Source: Salminus brasiliensis
Lineage: Eukaryota > Chordata > Actinopteri > Characiformes > Bryconidae
DNA length: 64,000 nucleotides
Assembly (NCBI RefSeq): GCF_030463535.1
Contig: NC_132881.1
Location: 40,049,973 to 40,113,972, forward strand
Direction of reading: 5' to 3'
Position 1 is the first letter of the stretch; each line of letters begins with the position of its first letter. Under the pieces are notes generated by a model, which saw nothing but the letters and a program-made list of their open reading frames with translations, ran no database searches and was not told where the DNA came from. The position numbers and the translations under genes were made by a program. Shown piece by piece: positions 1 to 11,674 of this stretch.

Positions 1-956
1 ACTTTGATTACTGCATGACCCAAATTTTTCCCATTATCTGATCACTCACTCATGAATGAATGAATGTGAGTGGAAATTGTACTTGAAAAATGGGTGGGTT
101 CAAACAAAATGTGATGTCAGAAGGGCTTTAACACATATTTACATCTGCATAATGAAAGCTGAAATTCTAATCTAATGTCTCAAATTCATCTTTTGATCTC
201 AAACCAAAACATCCTTATTTTCCAGTATGTTTGGAGGGGACCGTATCTCTTGTATGACATCTCAAACAGGGAAGGGAAAAGCTTAATTCTTAATGTTAAA
301 TCAGTACGATACTGTAATCTCCAGGAATCTTATGGAAACATTCTCCAGACTAAAATATTTTTGTGTTGTTCATGTTTCAGTGCTGCCTCTGTGTGCATTT
401 AAAATCCCTGATCGTGCCTTTAACCGCCCTGATTCATTTATTATCATTCACGAGTTAATTTTCTCCTTTCTCCTTCTCCTCCTCCATCTTCACTCGCTTT
501 TGATCCTTTCACTCTCCATCATTCTGTCCTCCGTAACCTCACTCGATATGTTTTATTGCCTTTCTCTTTCTCTCCAACACAGTTCTGGCATAAACGGTGT
601 CAGTCATAGCGTGCCTCTGGCCTGCTGATGAGACATGCACACACTCATACACATACACACACGCACAAAAAACTACCACATGCACACAAACACACGCAAA
701 CACATATACAAAATGTCTCCCAGCTGGTTGGTTGGTGTAGGTGGAGCGGGGAAAGCCTGTTTGTCCAGTCATGCAGAGTTGGTGTGGAGGTGGAGAAAGA
801 GAGAGAGAGATGTGGTGTCCAGAACATGAAAGCGAACGGAGGCGGTGTTGAATAACAACATGGACATCCTCAGGCTGTTCATGCTCTCCGCCCGTCTGTC
901 TGTCTGTCTCTCCGTCTATCTCTCTGTCTGTCTAAACTGTTGTTAAAGGACTTTCA
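1..956. other. Gene-free left edge
   Basis: I see no convincing coding exon or RNA gene here. The stretch contains a CA-rich tract at about 636-710, a short GA tract near 799-810 and a TCTG/TCTC-rich run at about 894-932. All open frames are short and low-complexity. It could be 3' flank of a neighbouring gene, but nothing proves it. Confidence 0.6.
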
Positions 957-1275
957 TCATATTTGAACGTGGAAAACACTTCTACATACACACTCTCCTT
1001 TACAAGGACCGATTGGTTCAGTATATGCCGTTACCTCCTTACACTGCCAGGAGCTGTGGGCGGTGCCAGATTTACATTGCTCACTCTCATATCTACATAA
1101 GGACTCAAGGAAGAAAGCTTGAGAGCAACCAAGACTCCTCCTCCTCAGAGGGGAACCCATCCTCCTCTGTCCTGATGTAAGGATCCAGAGCAGGACAGCA
1201 TCGCAATAAGCAGCAGGGTAGTGGACAGCTGAGTTGGGCAGCACCGGGACAGAACAGTAGGACCAGGGCATCTTA
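957..1275 (-). repeat. Probable dispersed teleost repeat
   Basis: Read on the minus strand, this segment contains a stretch resembling a repeat I recall from many fish 3' UTRs: a GGATGGGTTCCCC core (about 1144-1156) followed by a CTCTCAAGCTTTCTTCC-like block (about 1106-1122). An uninterrupted 104-codon frame runs through it, but it looks like no known protein and has no domain features. Family name not assigned. Confidence 0.35.
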
Positions 1276-1384
1276 GCACATGGAATAAGAATGTAAACAG
1301 AATGTAAGGAAAAACAAAGGGGTTAGTAGGACTGTGGCAAATATTTGCGAATCACCAACTGCCCTGTAATTAGGTGTAATCACC

Positions 1385-3500
1385 TAATGAGCTGGCCTGT
1401 AATACACATCCCATAACCAACTGCCCTGTGATACACATCCCATAACCAACTGCCCTGTAATACTTACCCCCTTACAAGCTGCCCTGTGATACACATCCCA
1501 TAACCAACTGTCCTGTAATACTTACCCCCTTACAAGATGCCTTGTGATACACATCCCATAACCAACTGTCCTGTAATACACATCCCATAACCAACTGCCC
1601 TGTGATACACATCCCATAACCAACTGTCCTGTAATACTTACCCCCTTACAAGATGCCCTGTGATACACATCCCATAACCAACTGTCCTGTAATACTTACC
1701 CTCTAACAAACGGTCCTATAATACTTATCCCATAACCAACTGTCCTGTAATACTTACCCCCTTACAAGCTGCCCTGTGATACACATCCCATAACCAACTG
1801 TCCTGTAATACTTACCCCCTTACAAGCTGCCCTGTGATACACATCCCATAACCAACTGTCCTGTAATACTTACCCCCTTACAAGATGCCTTGTGATACAC
1901 ATCCCATAACCAACTGTCCTGTAATACACATCCCATAACCAACTGCCCTGTGATACACATCCCATAACCAACTGTCCTGTAATACTTACCCCCTTACAAG
2001 ATGCCCTGTGATACACATCCCATAACCAACTGTCCTGTAATACTTACCCCCTTACAAGATGCCCTGTGATACACATCCCATAACCAACTGTCCTGTAAAA
2101 CTTACCCCCTAACAAATGGTCCTATAATACTTATACCATAACCAACTGTCCTGTAATTCTTACCCCAACAAACCATCCTATAATTCTTACCCCCTGGAAA
2201 ACTGCCCTGTTTTTGTACCCCAACAAACCATCCCATAATACTTACCCCTTAATAAACTTCCCATATTTCTTACCCCAACAAACCTTCCAATAATATTTAT
2301 CCCCTTACAAGCTGCCCTGTAATACACATCCCATAACCAACTGCCCTGTGATACACATCCCATAACCAACTGTCCTGTAATACTTACCCCCTTACAAGCT
2401 GCCCTGTGATACACATCCCATAACCAACTGTCCTGTAATACTTACCCCCTTACAAGATGCCCTGTGATACACATCCCATAACCAACTGTCCTGTAATACT
2501 TACCCCCTTACAAGATGCCCTGTGATACACATCCCATAACCAACTGTCCTGTAATACACATCCCATAACCAACTGCCCTGTAATACTTACCCTCTAACAA
2601 ACGGTCCTATAATACTTATCCCATAACCAACTGTCCTGTAATACTTACCCCCTTTACAAGCTGCCCTGTGATACACATCCCATAACCAACTGTCCTGTAA
2701 TACTTACCCCCTTACAAGCTGCCCTGTAATACACATCCCATAACCAACTGTCCTGTAATACTTACCCCCTTTACAAGCTGCCCTGTGATACACATCCCAT
2801 AACCAACTGTCCTGTAATACTTACCCCCTTACAAGATGCCCTGTGATACACATCCCATAACCAACTGTCCTGTAATACACATCCCATAACCAACTGCCCT
2901 GTAATACACATCCCATAACCAACTGCCCTGTAATACACATCCCATAACCAACCATCCTATAATACTTACCCCCTGGGAAACTGCCCTGTCTTTCTTACAC
3001 CAAAAAACAACCCCATAATACTTACCCCCTAATAAACTGCCCATATTTCTTACCCCAACAAACCATCCCATAGTACTTACCCCCTTACAAGCTGCCCTGT
3101 AATACACGTCACATAACAAATTGTCCTGTAATACTTACCCCAACAAACCATCCCATAGTACTTACCCCCTTACAAGCTGCCCTGTAATACACGTCACATA
3201 ACAAATTGTCCTGTAATACTTACCCCAACAAACCATCCCATAAAACTTATCACCTAACCAACTGCCCTGTAAGAAATATCCCCAACAAATCATCCCATAA
3301 CACTTATCACCTAACCAACTGCCCTGTAAGAAATATCCCCAACAAATCATCCCATAACACTTATCACCTAACCAACTGCCCTGTAAGAAATATCCCCAAC
3401 AAATCATCCCATAACACTTATCACCTAACCAACTGTCCCGTTATAATTATTCCATACATTGTTCCATAATATATGTGCCCAAACTAACTGTCCTACACCT
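1385..3500. repeat. 29-bp minisatellite array, about 2.1 kb
   Basis: Tandem array of a roughly 29-bp unit in two main alternating types: one with CACATCCCATAACCAACTG, one with CTTACCCCCTTACAAGCTG. Both end in the shared CCCTGT/TCCTGT block, so much of the array behaves as a 58-bp dimer. The right end (about 3240-3430) is a cleaner 57-bp unit repeated three to four times, with AAATATCCCCAACAAATC. The span and unit length imply about 70 copies. Units near 2160-2290 and 2950-3070 are diverged variants, which suggests older interior segments. Short open frames across it are artefacts of the periodicity. Confidence 0.93.
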
Positions 3501-3681
3501 TGTAAAAAGTGTCACTTTAAAGTTAAATCATTTGTTCCATTTAAAACTTTAAGTTAACAGAACTTTTATAGTGAAATATTATATTTATTATTATAAATAG
3601 TATTTTATTAATAAATATAAATAATAATAAATACTATAAATATAAATAATATGTTATTAGTTTAAATAAGGCTCCTAAAGA

Positions 3682-3749
<68 letters not shown>

Positions 3750-3930
3750 GAATGCACCCATTATCACCAGTCTTAACCAAGTTTGTGTTTCTTTTCTTCT
3801 TGGCCATTAAACCCTGACCTTAATCAGACATAATCACATCTCATCACATCGCAAACACTCTGTCTCTCTCTCTCTGTCTCTCTCTCTGTCTCTCTCTCTG
3901 TCTCTCCTCCATGAGAGATCAGTCTGCCAC
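3501..3930. repeat. AT-rich stretch, (TA)n and CT-rich tracts
   Basis: AT-rich DNA is followed by a (TA)n microsatellite at 3683-3746 (about 32 units) and a CTCTCTCTGT-type pyrimidine tract at about 3860-3906. No gene is visible. The tracts separate the minisatellite from the rtn4rl2 CpG-rich promoter. Confidence 0.85.
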
Positions 3931-4499
3931 TAAGGCGCAGGAAACCGCTCCTATTACGCGCGCGAGCCAAGAAACCGAGCTGCGCGCACGCTTCTGCTGC
4001 CTCGTGCTCCGTTCATCTCCTCCTCGCCGTGTAGTCATTACCGGGCGCCGTGCCCGCAATCCCCCGTACACTCAAACGCACCCCTCCCACCCCCTATCTT
4101 TCCCTCCCGTGCGTCTCCGTGTCAGAAACCAATCCGCGCGCACGGCGCCACTTCCCTCTGGCCTTATCCAAGTCTGAACCCTCCCATTGAACACGCCTCC
4201 TTTCCAAAAACCTGCAACTCTATTCCACCCCTCCTCTATTACCCCTCCCCTTCCGTTCGCCGCCCGCGCGCAAGCCCGTGACCCGGCTGGTGACGTAGGA
4301 GATTCCGTGGTGCCCACTGCCGTAGGCGCGCGCAGCGCCGGGGGTATAAACGGGAGCCCTGCACGAGCTCAAGGCACACACACACGCTCTCCCTCTTCCT
4401 CTCACACTCTCAGCCGTCGATCCGGCTCGGGAACCAGAGCATCAGCAGAGATAGCAGGAAAACACTCGCCTCCTAACTCGCTCTCGGCTTTGGTTCGGC
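3931..4499 (+). promoter_or_regulatory. rtn4rl2: rtn4rl2 CpG-rich promoter and 5' UTR
   Basis: GC- and CpG-rich block, in sharp contrast to the AT-rich flanks. A canonical TATA box (TATAAA, 4345-4350) lies about 150 bp before the start codon, which predicts transcription starting near 4375. A CRE-like TGACGTAG sits at 4291-4298. The 5' UTR would be about 4375-4499. The combination of a CpG island and a good TATA box suggests focused, regulated transcription; that last step is inference. Confidence 0.7.
4345..4350 (+). promoter_or_regulatory. rtn4rl2: TATA box of rtn4rl2
   Basis: TATAAA in a GC-rich context, about 150 bp 5' of the ATG at 4500. It is the only good TATA box in the CpG-rich block and is correctly oriented. 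Confidence 0.65.
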
Positions 4500-6893
4500 A
4501 TGGAAACGTCTTCGGTTACGCGGACCTCCTTTACGCACAGCTTCAAGAGTGAGTACCTGCCTTTGTGCTGTTGGTTTATGGGACTTGTAGCGTTCCGTCT
4601 GTGAAAGCTGCCTCTGAAACTCTTGTCTGTTTAGTCTAGGCAGTGTAGTTAAACCTAAGCGCTTTAATGCGCACTAGTTATAATCAGGGAAAGTCGCATT
4701 AAGTCCTGCTTGAGCAGGTGAACAGTAAAGATGCAGCCTATTCATTATTCCTCATAGACTGCACTTTTTACTTGTACTTTGTGGATGTTTGCACACTTTG
4801 TCAAGTTGTGCAAAGAGTGACAGTTAGTGTAAACCTGGATTAGTGAAGCAAACTGTACATTTTTGCCACTTGTGGTTGGACTTACTTTGACTTTCAGGAC
4901 AGATACCAGAACAGGCCATTGGTTGTAAACGAAAAAGCCATTATTCCAGACATCCCTCACTGAAATTCAGAAGTTAATGTGGAGAGAATATACCAGTTAA
5001 AAAGTGCTGAAATTGGACCAAACAAGAGTTTTTAAGCATCCACTGTTACCTTAAATCCATTCTGTTCAGCTGAAGGAAAGTCATTGTCAGTGGTTTAACT
5101 ACATCATTTGATTTGATGATTTCAGTGATACTTTTTTTAAAACCTAGAATGCATTGATGGAGAAATGCTTTAAATGCCTGAATAACTGTTGAGAGATTCA
5201 GGGGCACTTTGGGCAGCGGAACATTTGCAGCATCTTCTAGCGGCCCTTTGGACTTTGAGCTGGTTGTGATGCAATTCTCTCTGTTTTCCCTGTCAGGTGC
5301 TCTTGCGCTCTGGCTGGTTCTCTGGCTGCTAGTGGTGAAGCCGACGCCTGCGCAGGCATGTCCTCACCTCTGCGTGTGCTACCCATCCCCAATGACTGTG
5401 AGCTGCCAGGCGCAGAACTTCACCGCTGTGCCAACTGGAGTGCCCTACGACTCCCAGCGTGTCTTTCTGCAGAACAACCGCATTACCGAACTGAGAGTGG
5501 GATCCTTTGGCTTTGGGACTCAGGTAAGAGAGAGTGTGTGCATATGTGTGTGCGAATGTGACAGAGGAAAAGAGAGAACGAGAATGAGTGTGTGAATGTG
5601 TGACTTTCTGTAAACACATTGAGTGTATCTGTGTATGTGGTTCTAATTCTCACTTTCTCAATTTCTCTTATCATCACTACCAATCCTTCACCCATCTACT
5701 TCCCTCTCACCTTGTTATTTCCCTTCTTGCCCTTTTCCATCCTGCTTCTCCCTTTCATCACATCTCTTCCTTGTGTGCACCCTCCCTCTCCTAATCTCCA
5801 GGTCCTGTGGCTCTTCTCAAACAACATCACCTGGATTGAGGCTGGTGCATTCAGCGAGCTGCGTGACCTGGAGGAGCTGGACCTTGGTGACAACCCTCAT
5901 CTGCGTCGTCTAGAGGGCGGAGCGTTCCGCGGCCTGGAGAAGCTGCAGAGCCTCCACATGCACCGTTGCCGCCTGGCAGCCCTCCCGCATGATATCTTCC
6001 ACAAGCTCTACAGCCTGCAGTACCTCTACCTGCAGGAGAACCAGCTCCACTTCCTCCAGGACGACCTGTTCGCCGACCTCATCAACCTCAGCCAGCTCTT
6101 CTTGCACGGCAACCGCATCCGCACTCTCTCCGAGAACGTGTTCCGCGGCCTGGTCAACCTGGACCGCCTGCTGCTGCACGACAACCGCATCCGGCAGGTC
6201 AACCGCCGTGCCTTCCGTGACCTGGGCCGTCTCACCATGCTCTTCCTCTTCAACAACTCTCTGGCTGAGCTGCCCGGCCAGGCCATGCGCGACGTGGAGT
6301 CCATCCAGTTCCTGCGGCTCAACAACAACCCCTGGGCATGTGGCTGCGAGGCTCGCCCTCTTTGGGAGTTCTTCAGGTCCAACCGGGTGTCTAGCTCTGA
6401 GCTGCTGTGCGCCTCTCCCGCTCCCCGACGTGGCCTGGACCTGCGCTTTCTGCGTGAGATGGACTTTGCCCTGTGCCCCCTTCCCGACCCTGGCTCCCTG
6501 GCTGGAACCACCACCACCACCTTCAGCACCAAGACCCGCTGGTGGTTCTCCAAGCACAAGCCCGTCAGCTCCACCAAGGGCATCTTCGAGAAGAGCTCAG
6601 AAACCGTGAAGGCTCACCCCTACTCCGGCAAGCCTTCCATCACGTCCACGTCTACGAAGTATGAGCTGGGCGAAGAAGAGGCGTTGCTCCCCAAGCTGGA
6701 CCCAGAAGAGTACTGGGCCAACTACGGAAACGAGGATGCAGGCATCACCTCCCTACGCTGCTTCGAGCTGGAATGCCCACCTGATTTCGACACCCTTCCA
6801 CCCTTCTCTTCTTCCTCTCACTCTTCTCCTTCCACTCTCTTGCTGCTTGCCGTGTCCGTTCTGACTGTCTGTGTCCATCTCCTCTTTGGCTGA
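4500..6893 (+). CDS. rtn4rl2: Reticulon-4 receptor-like 2 (Nogo receptor family)
   Basis: Three coding exons: 4500-4548, 5297-5523 and 5802-6893 (stop TGA 6891-6893). Donors are GTGAGT and GTAAGA, acceptors TGTCAG and CTCCAG; phases 1 and 0 close to a 455-aa protein. Residues 1-37 form a signal peptide (hydrophobic about 18-30; cleavage likely before C38). An LRRNT cysteine cluster starts at C38, about eight leucine-rich repeats cover 68-265, and an LRRCT has C272, C274, C295 and C317. A Thr/Ser/Pro-rich stalk follows, and a hydrophobic tail (437-455) fits a GPI-anchor signal. N-glycosylation sequons occur at N100, N187 and N243. The family are neuronal cell-surface receptors; mammalian RTN4RL2 binds myelin-associated glycoprotein. 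The start was chosen because [16 protein letters not shown] splices in frame into the hydrophobic core and, from memory, resembles zebrafish rtn4rl2a. The a/b paralogue is not settled. Confidence 0.95.
4549..5296 (+). other. rtn4rl2: rtn4rl2 intron 1
   Basis: GT-AG intron of 748 bp that splits the signal peptide after residue 16 (phase 1). It holds no repeat I recognise. The frame stays open upstream of the acceptor, with an ATG at 5269, discussed as a possible alternative start. Confidence 0.88.
5524..5801 (+). other. rtn4rl2: rtn4rl2 intron 2
   Basis: GT-AG intron of 278 bp, phase 0, with a GTGTG-rich 5' part and a long pyrimidine-rich 3' part (about 5640-5801). An open frame runs through the 3' part into exon 3 by chance; the intron residues there are Leu/Ser/Pro-rich and unlike the receptor. 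Confidence 0.9.
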
Positions 6894-7120
6894 ATATTCA
6901 TGTTTCATGAGGGACCTTAATCCCTCTTTTCTTTTTTCCCCTCTGTGGAGGAGAGAAAATCCCGTTTACTCAACCTAATTCTCACCAACCTGATTCCTGT
7001 TTGACTTCCGCCTCACCTGTATCTCTGTTCTGTTCAGTTTGAGCCTCTAGCACCTTTTAGTAGCTAGAGGGCGCTACACTGATTTAGGATACAGCAGGGG
7101 AAGCAGGGAATAAAGGGCAG
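6894..7120 (+). other. rtn4rl2: rtn4rl2 3' UTR, candidate polyadenylation signal
   Basis: Sequence after the stop codon, with the first AATAAA at 7109-7114. If used, the 3' UTR is only about 230 nt. No strong GT-rich downstream element is obvious and a longer UTR cannot be excluded. A CTCF-like core lies at 7065-7074. Confidence 0.45.
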
Positions 7121-7698
7121 GTACTGCAGTGCAGGCCATTATCACAATGGAAGTGAATGATAGCTTATACCAGAGGGCTTGGTTAGTCAACAGGTACTGT
7201 CCTCCTTCCTTGTGGAAACGTTTACTTATAGTCATATATAACACAGTCCGTATGGACTGGAGGATATATGGTTCCATCCTAGGTTTATGTACAACATTTG
7301 TATACTTCTGCCTTTTTGGCTATTATAGTGCTACTCTAGCTATTGTAAATGCTGCTTGTGTTGGTCCAATGACTAGAACTGTCTTTACAATCGCAGCTAA
7401 TAATACTGTTACTCTTAAGTGCTCCGGTTTGAGTGCTGTTAGCACTACTCATAGTAATCTTGTTAGATAGACATGACCTCTAACACTACAATCTCACTGC
7501 CCATGACAGTTCTTCAGATTGCATCACTGCATGGACCAGTGGACTGACTGTCCAACACCTATTCATTTTTTCACACATATCGCAAGCAGACAGATGGAAT
7601 GTGAAAAATCAGAGAGCAAAACTGTGATGAGTGACAGGGAAACCTCAGAAAAACGAATAGACAAAGAGTGGAATTCGAGAGGTGTCTGAAAGGGAGAG

Positions 7699-7734
<36 letters not shown>

Positions 7735-9832
7735 AAAGGAGAGCGAGACAGCACATGAAAGACAGAGAAATAGAGGAAAACATGTCTTTTGTCTTTTCAT
7801 TCTGTCGCCGACAAGCAATGACATCATCACTCAGCTCCTGTAAATACACCACCGTGACATCGTCAAGAGGAGAGCTGTACATAGAGCGAAGACAAGCCTT
7901 TCAGTGTTTAGTTATTCTGTGTTCTGACTGGTTGTGAATGTTCCTGTGAGCGCTGTTAGCGAATGGCAAGGTCAACCTACCAGCAAGAGTGAGAGTGTGA
8001 ATGAATTTACTTGTATGTCCTTCATGGTAAACTTTGTCATGGGCATGTTTCACTTCTATCACAGATTTACTTCATATTTGAAGGAAGATTTATGTTTTTC
8101 TTTGTCCTTTTTCAAATATAAACAAATGTATTGTACCAACTTGCTCACTGTGAGACTCTCTTTTCAAGCTCCTTCAGCTCTTAGAGCTTCGAAGCCCAAC
8201 TCAAACATATTCCAATTACCTAGGAGCATCATACCAGGACAACAACAACCCACCTAAGACCCTGGGGGCACTCAGTTAACTCAGAGACTGAGCCGCCCAA
8301 TCAAAAGAAAAATGGAATCTTGGAGAAGTTCAGAAGACAAGGCAATGAGGGAAAGCAAATGAGAATACTATGCTTAGGAAAATAACCTAAGAAGAAAGCT
8401 ATAGAGGTCTGCCTGACTGGGACTGACTGTATGAGACTGACCGCAAATTGGAAGCAGAAAATGGACACCAGTGGACTGACTGAGTGAGCGAGTGTGCGAG
8501 CTGCAGGAGTAGGAGGAGAGATAACTAACGAACTAATGACTAATGAGTTGGCCTATAACACATGGTCTGTCAAAGGACTGGTGATCTGATGATCTGATCA
8601 TTTCAGGCTAACCAGTAGCCAGTTGCTGAACAATATGCTGTGCAGATCTTTGATGGGTGTTAGCAGTGTGTGTCGCAAGGCAGCACGAGATTAGATATTT
8701 GATAGGTGTGTGAAATAGACCACCTATCCTTTGCTCTCTCTAGTTCACCTGTCCATTCTCTGCAACTGTCTGACTGTCTACCTGTCTGTCTAGATGGCTA
8801 ATCTATAGGATCTCTGTTTATCTGATTACTTCCCTTCTCCTTTACCTTACATTCTGTATTTTTCCCTGCCATCCACCACTTCTCTGAAATAGATTTGCAG
8901 CTAAACCTTCTCCTTTCTCTCCATCCAGCTATGCTGATGGGTCTCTGCATAAACAGGTGTCAGGAGAGTACGAAGTGATTGACAAGTACAGTGAAGAGAG
9001 ATAGACAGAGGGAGACAGAGCTGCAGGGGGTTGGTGATAGTAGTGAAGTAGTGCAAAAATGGAACAGTTAAGGTGGAAAGGGCAAGGACAGAGAGAGGGA
9101 TAGCGAGATAGAGAAAGAGAGTAGGAGCAGAAGGCAGGGGCGTATGGGTGGATGTGGGTGGCAGAGTGAGAGAATGAGAAATCAGAGATAAAAGCAAGTA
9201 ATGCTCAAGGGGAAAAAGAAAGAAGGACTGAGCTGGAGAAAAAATCATTTCCTGCGGCCTCTCAAGCCGAAAATGAAAGTGAAAGACTGAGGGAGAGCGG
9301 CCTCGAAGAGACTTCTCAAATTCAACTGGGTTTAATTGAACATTTTTTTTATTGTTAATTTGAGCAATATTGTCTGATTTCTGTACTTATAAAGCAAATG
9401 CTATTTTTGTTACAGGAGGTATGAATGTTGCCATGACAAAGTTAGTGCCAGTGTTTGTAAGGTATGTACTTTTATGTGTGTGTCTGTGTGATGCAAATAG
9501 CAGCCAAACGGGGTAAGGTCAAACTGCATAAAGGTGCTCTCGAGGGACCGTATTTGTGAGGTCGCTCACAGATGACCAAAGCTTAGTTATACCTTTTTAC
9601 CCAGTGCGTGTGTAGGGTGCGTTTGCATCTAGACAAGAAACAACGAATGTAAACGTGTGAAGAATGAGATGTCAAATGCGCTGTCATTTCAGCAAATAAA
9701 TGGGAATCAGTGCTTTTCAATAACATTTAGTGTGGGAGTCTCTTTTCTTCTTCTGGACACCATCCAACACCCAAAGGCACTTGAGTACAATTCACATTTC
9801 TTAAATTTCTCTCTTTCCTCGCTTTAGTTGTT

Positions 9833-9865
<33 letters not shown>

Positions 9866-10400
9866 TACACACTCTGCTACTGATCTAACAGACAAGACAC
9901 TCTCTCTACGCTCTTTCTATCTCTATCTATCTTGTCTATATATCTATCTAAATACCAGATGGCATTCACTGAAAGAGCAGCTAAATGACAAGGCCAAGCT
10001 TCAATCTCCCACCATGTGCCAAGCTGTGCTATCTTAGAAACACACATACACGCAAACACACACACACACAAAGACGTCAGAAAAGTCCTCATGGGACACT
10101 GGAGATGTCTTTCTATATCCCTCAATCAGCACTGCATAAATGTTGACAGTTTGCAGACGTACTGAGAAGCTATGCGCTGCCACCCTGCATCACTGTATAA
10201 AGTTCACTGTTCAAGCTGCTTATCAAAAGACCCCCCCCCTCCATGACATCTGTAAGTTTGACACCTGCCTTATATTTTAAGACTGATTTGTGTACAAAAA
10301 AGTGGCTTAAGTCTCCATCGCATGATCAACCTCTGCTTGATCTACTCATCATACATGATATGAGCTAGTTGTGCTTATTTACAGCTTGAGGCTTTAAAAA
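7121..10400. other. Gene-poor interval
   Basis: No coding exon can be supported. There is a GA microsatellite at about 7702-7731, purine-rich DNA at about 8990-9180, a CA tract at 9845-9864 and GATA/TCTA-type repeats at about 9915-9950. An open frame of 113 codons at 7129-7470 has no recognisable domain and could be distal 3' UTR of rtn4rl2. Confidence 0.6.
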
Positions 10401-10830
10401 ATGCATGACATCAACCAGCATGAGCCCCATTGGCTACTGTATAAGTGCGCAAACAGTGCCCCCTCACCCACCCACTCACCATCTGTGGGCCTATTGGCCG
10501 ACAGCCATGCCAGTCAACAGTGAGACACAATGGGTTGGCTGAAGAAGGCGGGGCCAGGACCCTGTCATCATCACAGCAAGCTGATATTTCATGAATATTA
10601 ATGGCTGTTGTTAGTGAGTCACAGGCTGAATGGAGGGAGAGAGTGAGTGAGGAGGGGAGAAAGCGAGAAAAGGGGAGGGGGAGTGAGAGGGGTGATAATG
10701 ATCTTTTTTGGGCGCGGAAGTCGGAATTCATCAGAGTGAGTTGTCTGGAAGATGTGGAACTTCGCCCCCATGTGAAACATACGTACATGAATTGCGTTGT
10801 TGCTTCCACACAATAGGATGAGCAAAGCTT
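10401..10830. promoter_or_regulatory. Candidate non-coding regulatory element
   Basis: Non-repetitive, moderately GC-rich block inside AT-rich intergenic DNA. It contains a homeodomain-type motif cluster (ATTTCATGAATATTAATGG, about 10587-10605), two GAGTCA-like sites and a stretch at about 10700-10810 without simple repeats. Its texture resembles vertebrate conserved non-coding elements, but conservation cannot be judged from one sequence. Confidence 0.25.
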
Positions 10831-10960
10831 ATCACATATTGAAGTCTCAGTGCAGCTAGTGAGCTCACATAGGGGTGTGTACTGCCTATATATGGCAGTG
10901 ATAAGCACTCTGTCACTTCTACTTGCAAGTACAATATATATTGTAATGATAACCACACTT

Positions 10961-11606
10961 TTATATATACAGTATATTTACAAGTACAAGAATATATAAG
11001 TACACTATAATATATAAACTATAATAAGTACATTTTCACTGATAACTACAGTGTATAATGATACAGTCTTGTAAAAAAGATAAGATTATAAAAGATAAGG
11101 TTATAAAAAATACATTATCTCTTTATTAGCATATTTGAACATATGAATATTTTACCTTCATTTTACCAAAACTGATAGATAGAAGTAATATAACTAAACA
11201 AATACGTTTGTAAAAAAAGCAATGTAAAAGGAAAACAATATTCTTTTAATAACAAAGTTAGAACACACTGATATTAGTAAAATGCCTAAAATGAGAAGTG
11301 CAGTATATTAGATACAAATGAATAGAATATGGTTAGAGAGGATTATGGAGGAGCCTGTCTTCTTTAGCCTTCAGACATTAAGATTGATTGCTGGGGTGGA
11401 TGGAGATGCAGATGTGTCTAGGAAGGGATTTTGAATCTCTTTAAATTCAAAGATCTCAGAACAATTAGAGATCAGCCGGTAATAATTTAGTTTTTAAGTT
11501 AAGTGAAACAACTGCCAACATGGCCAGATCAGACTGTCCTAGCAAGTTCAGCCAGCAATCCTAAAATGTCATAACGGGACCTACAGGTAGCACTTGTCTC
11601 GGATTT

Positions 11607-11608
<2 letters not shown>
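10961..11608. other. AT-rich intergenic DNA
   Basis: AT-rich with TATATA-type motifs around 10960-11020 and no gene or recognised mobile element. Confidence 0.6.

Positions 11609-11609
<1 letters not shown>

Positions 11610-11672
<63 letters not shown>
11610..11672. repeat. (TA)n microsatellite
   Basis: About 31 uninterrupted TA units, directly abutting the left end of a Tc1-derived element. Tc1/mariner elements insert at TA, so the element may have landed in or beside this array. Confidence 0.95.

Positions 11673-11674
<2 letters not shown>

Noticed and set aside
957-1271. 104-codon minus-strand open frame
   Set aside because: No known domain, Cys/Trp-rich random composition, and it overlaps what looks like a dispersed repeat.
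2829-3407. Repetitive minus-strand open frames with a 19-residue period
   Set aside because: The period equals the 57-bp minisatellite unit; this is repeat translation, not a repeat protein.
1385-3500. CRISPR array
   Set aside because: Repeats are contiguous without unique spacers and the DNA is clearly eukaryotic.
5989-6609. Long frames in other phases over the rtn4rl2 main exon
   Set aside because: Shadows of a GC-rich coding exon; the true frame has clear leucine-rich repeats.
7129-7470. 113-codon plus-strand frame after rtn4rl2
   Set aside because: Hydrophobic but unlike any family I know, no splice or promoter context, probably UTR or intergenic chance.
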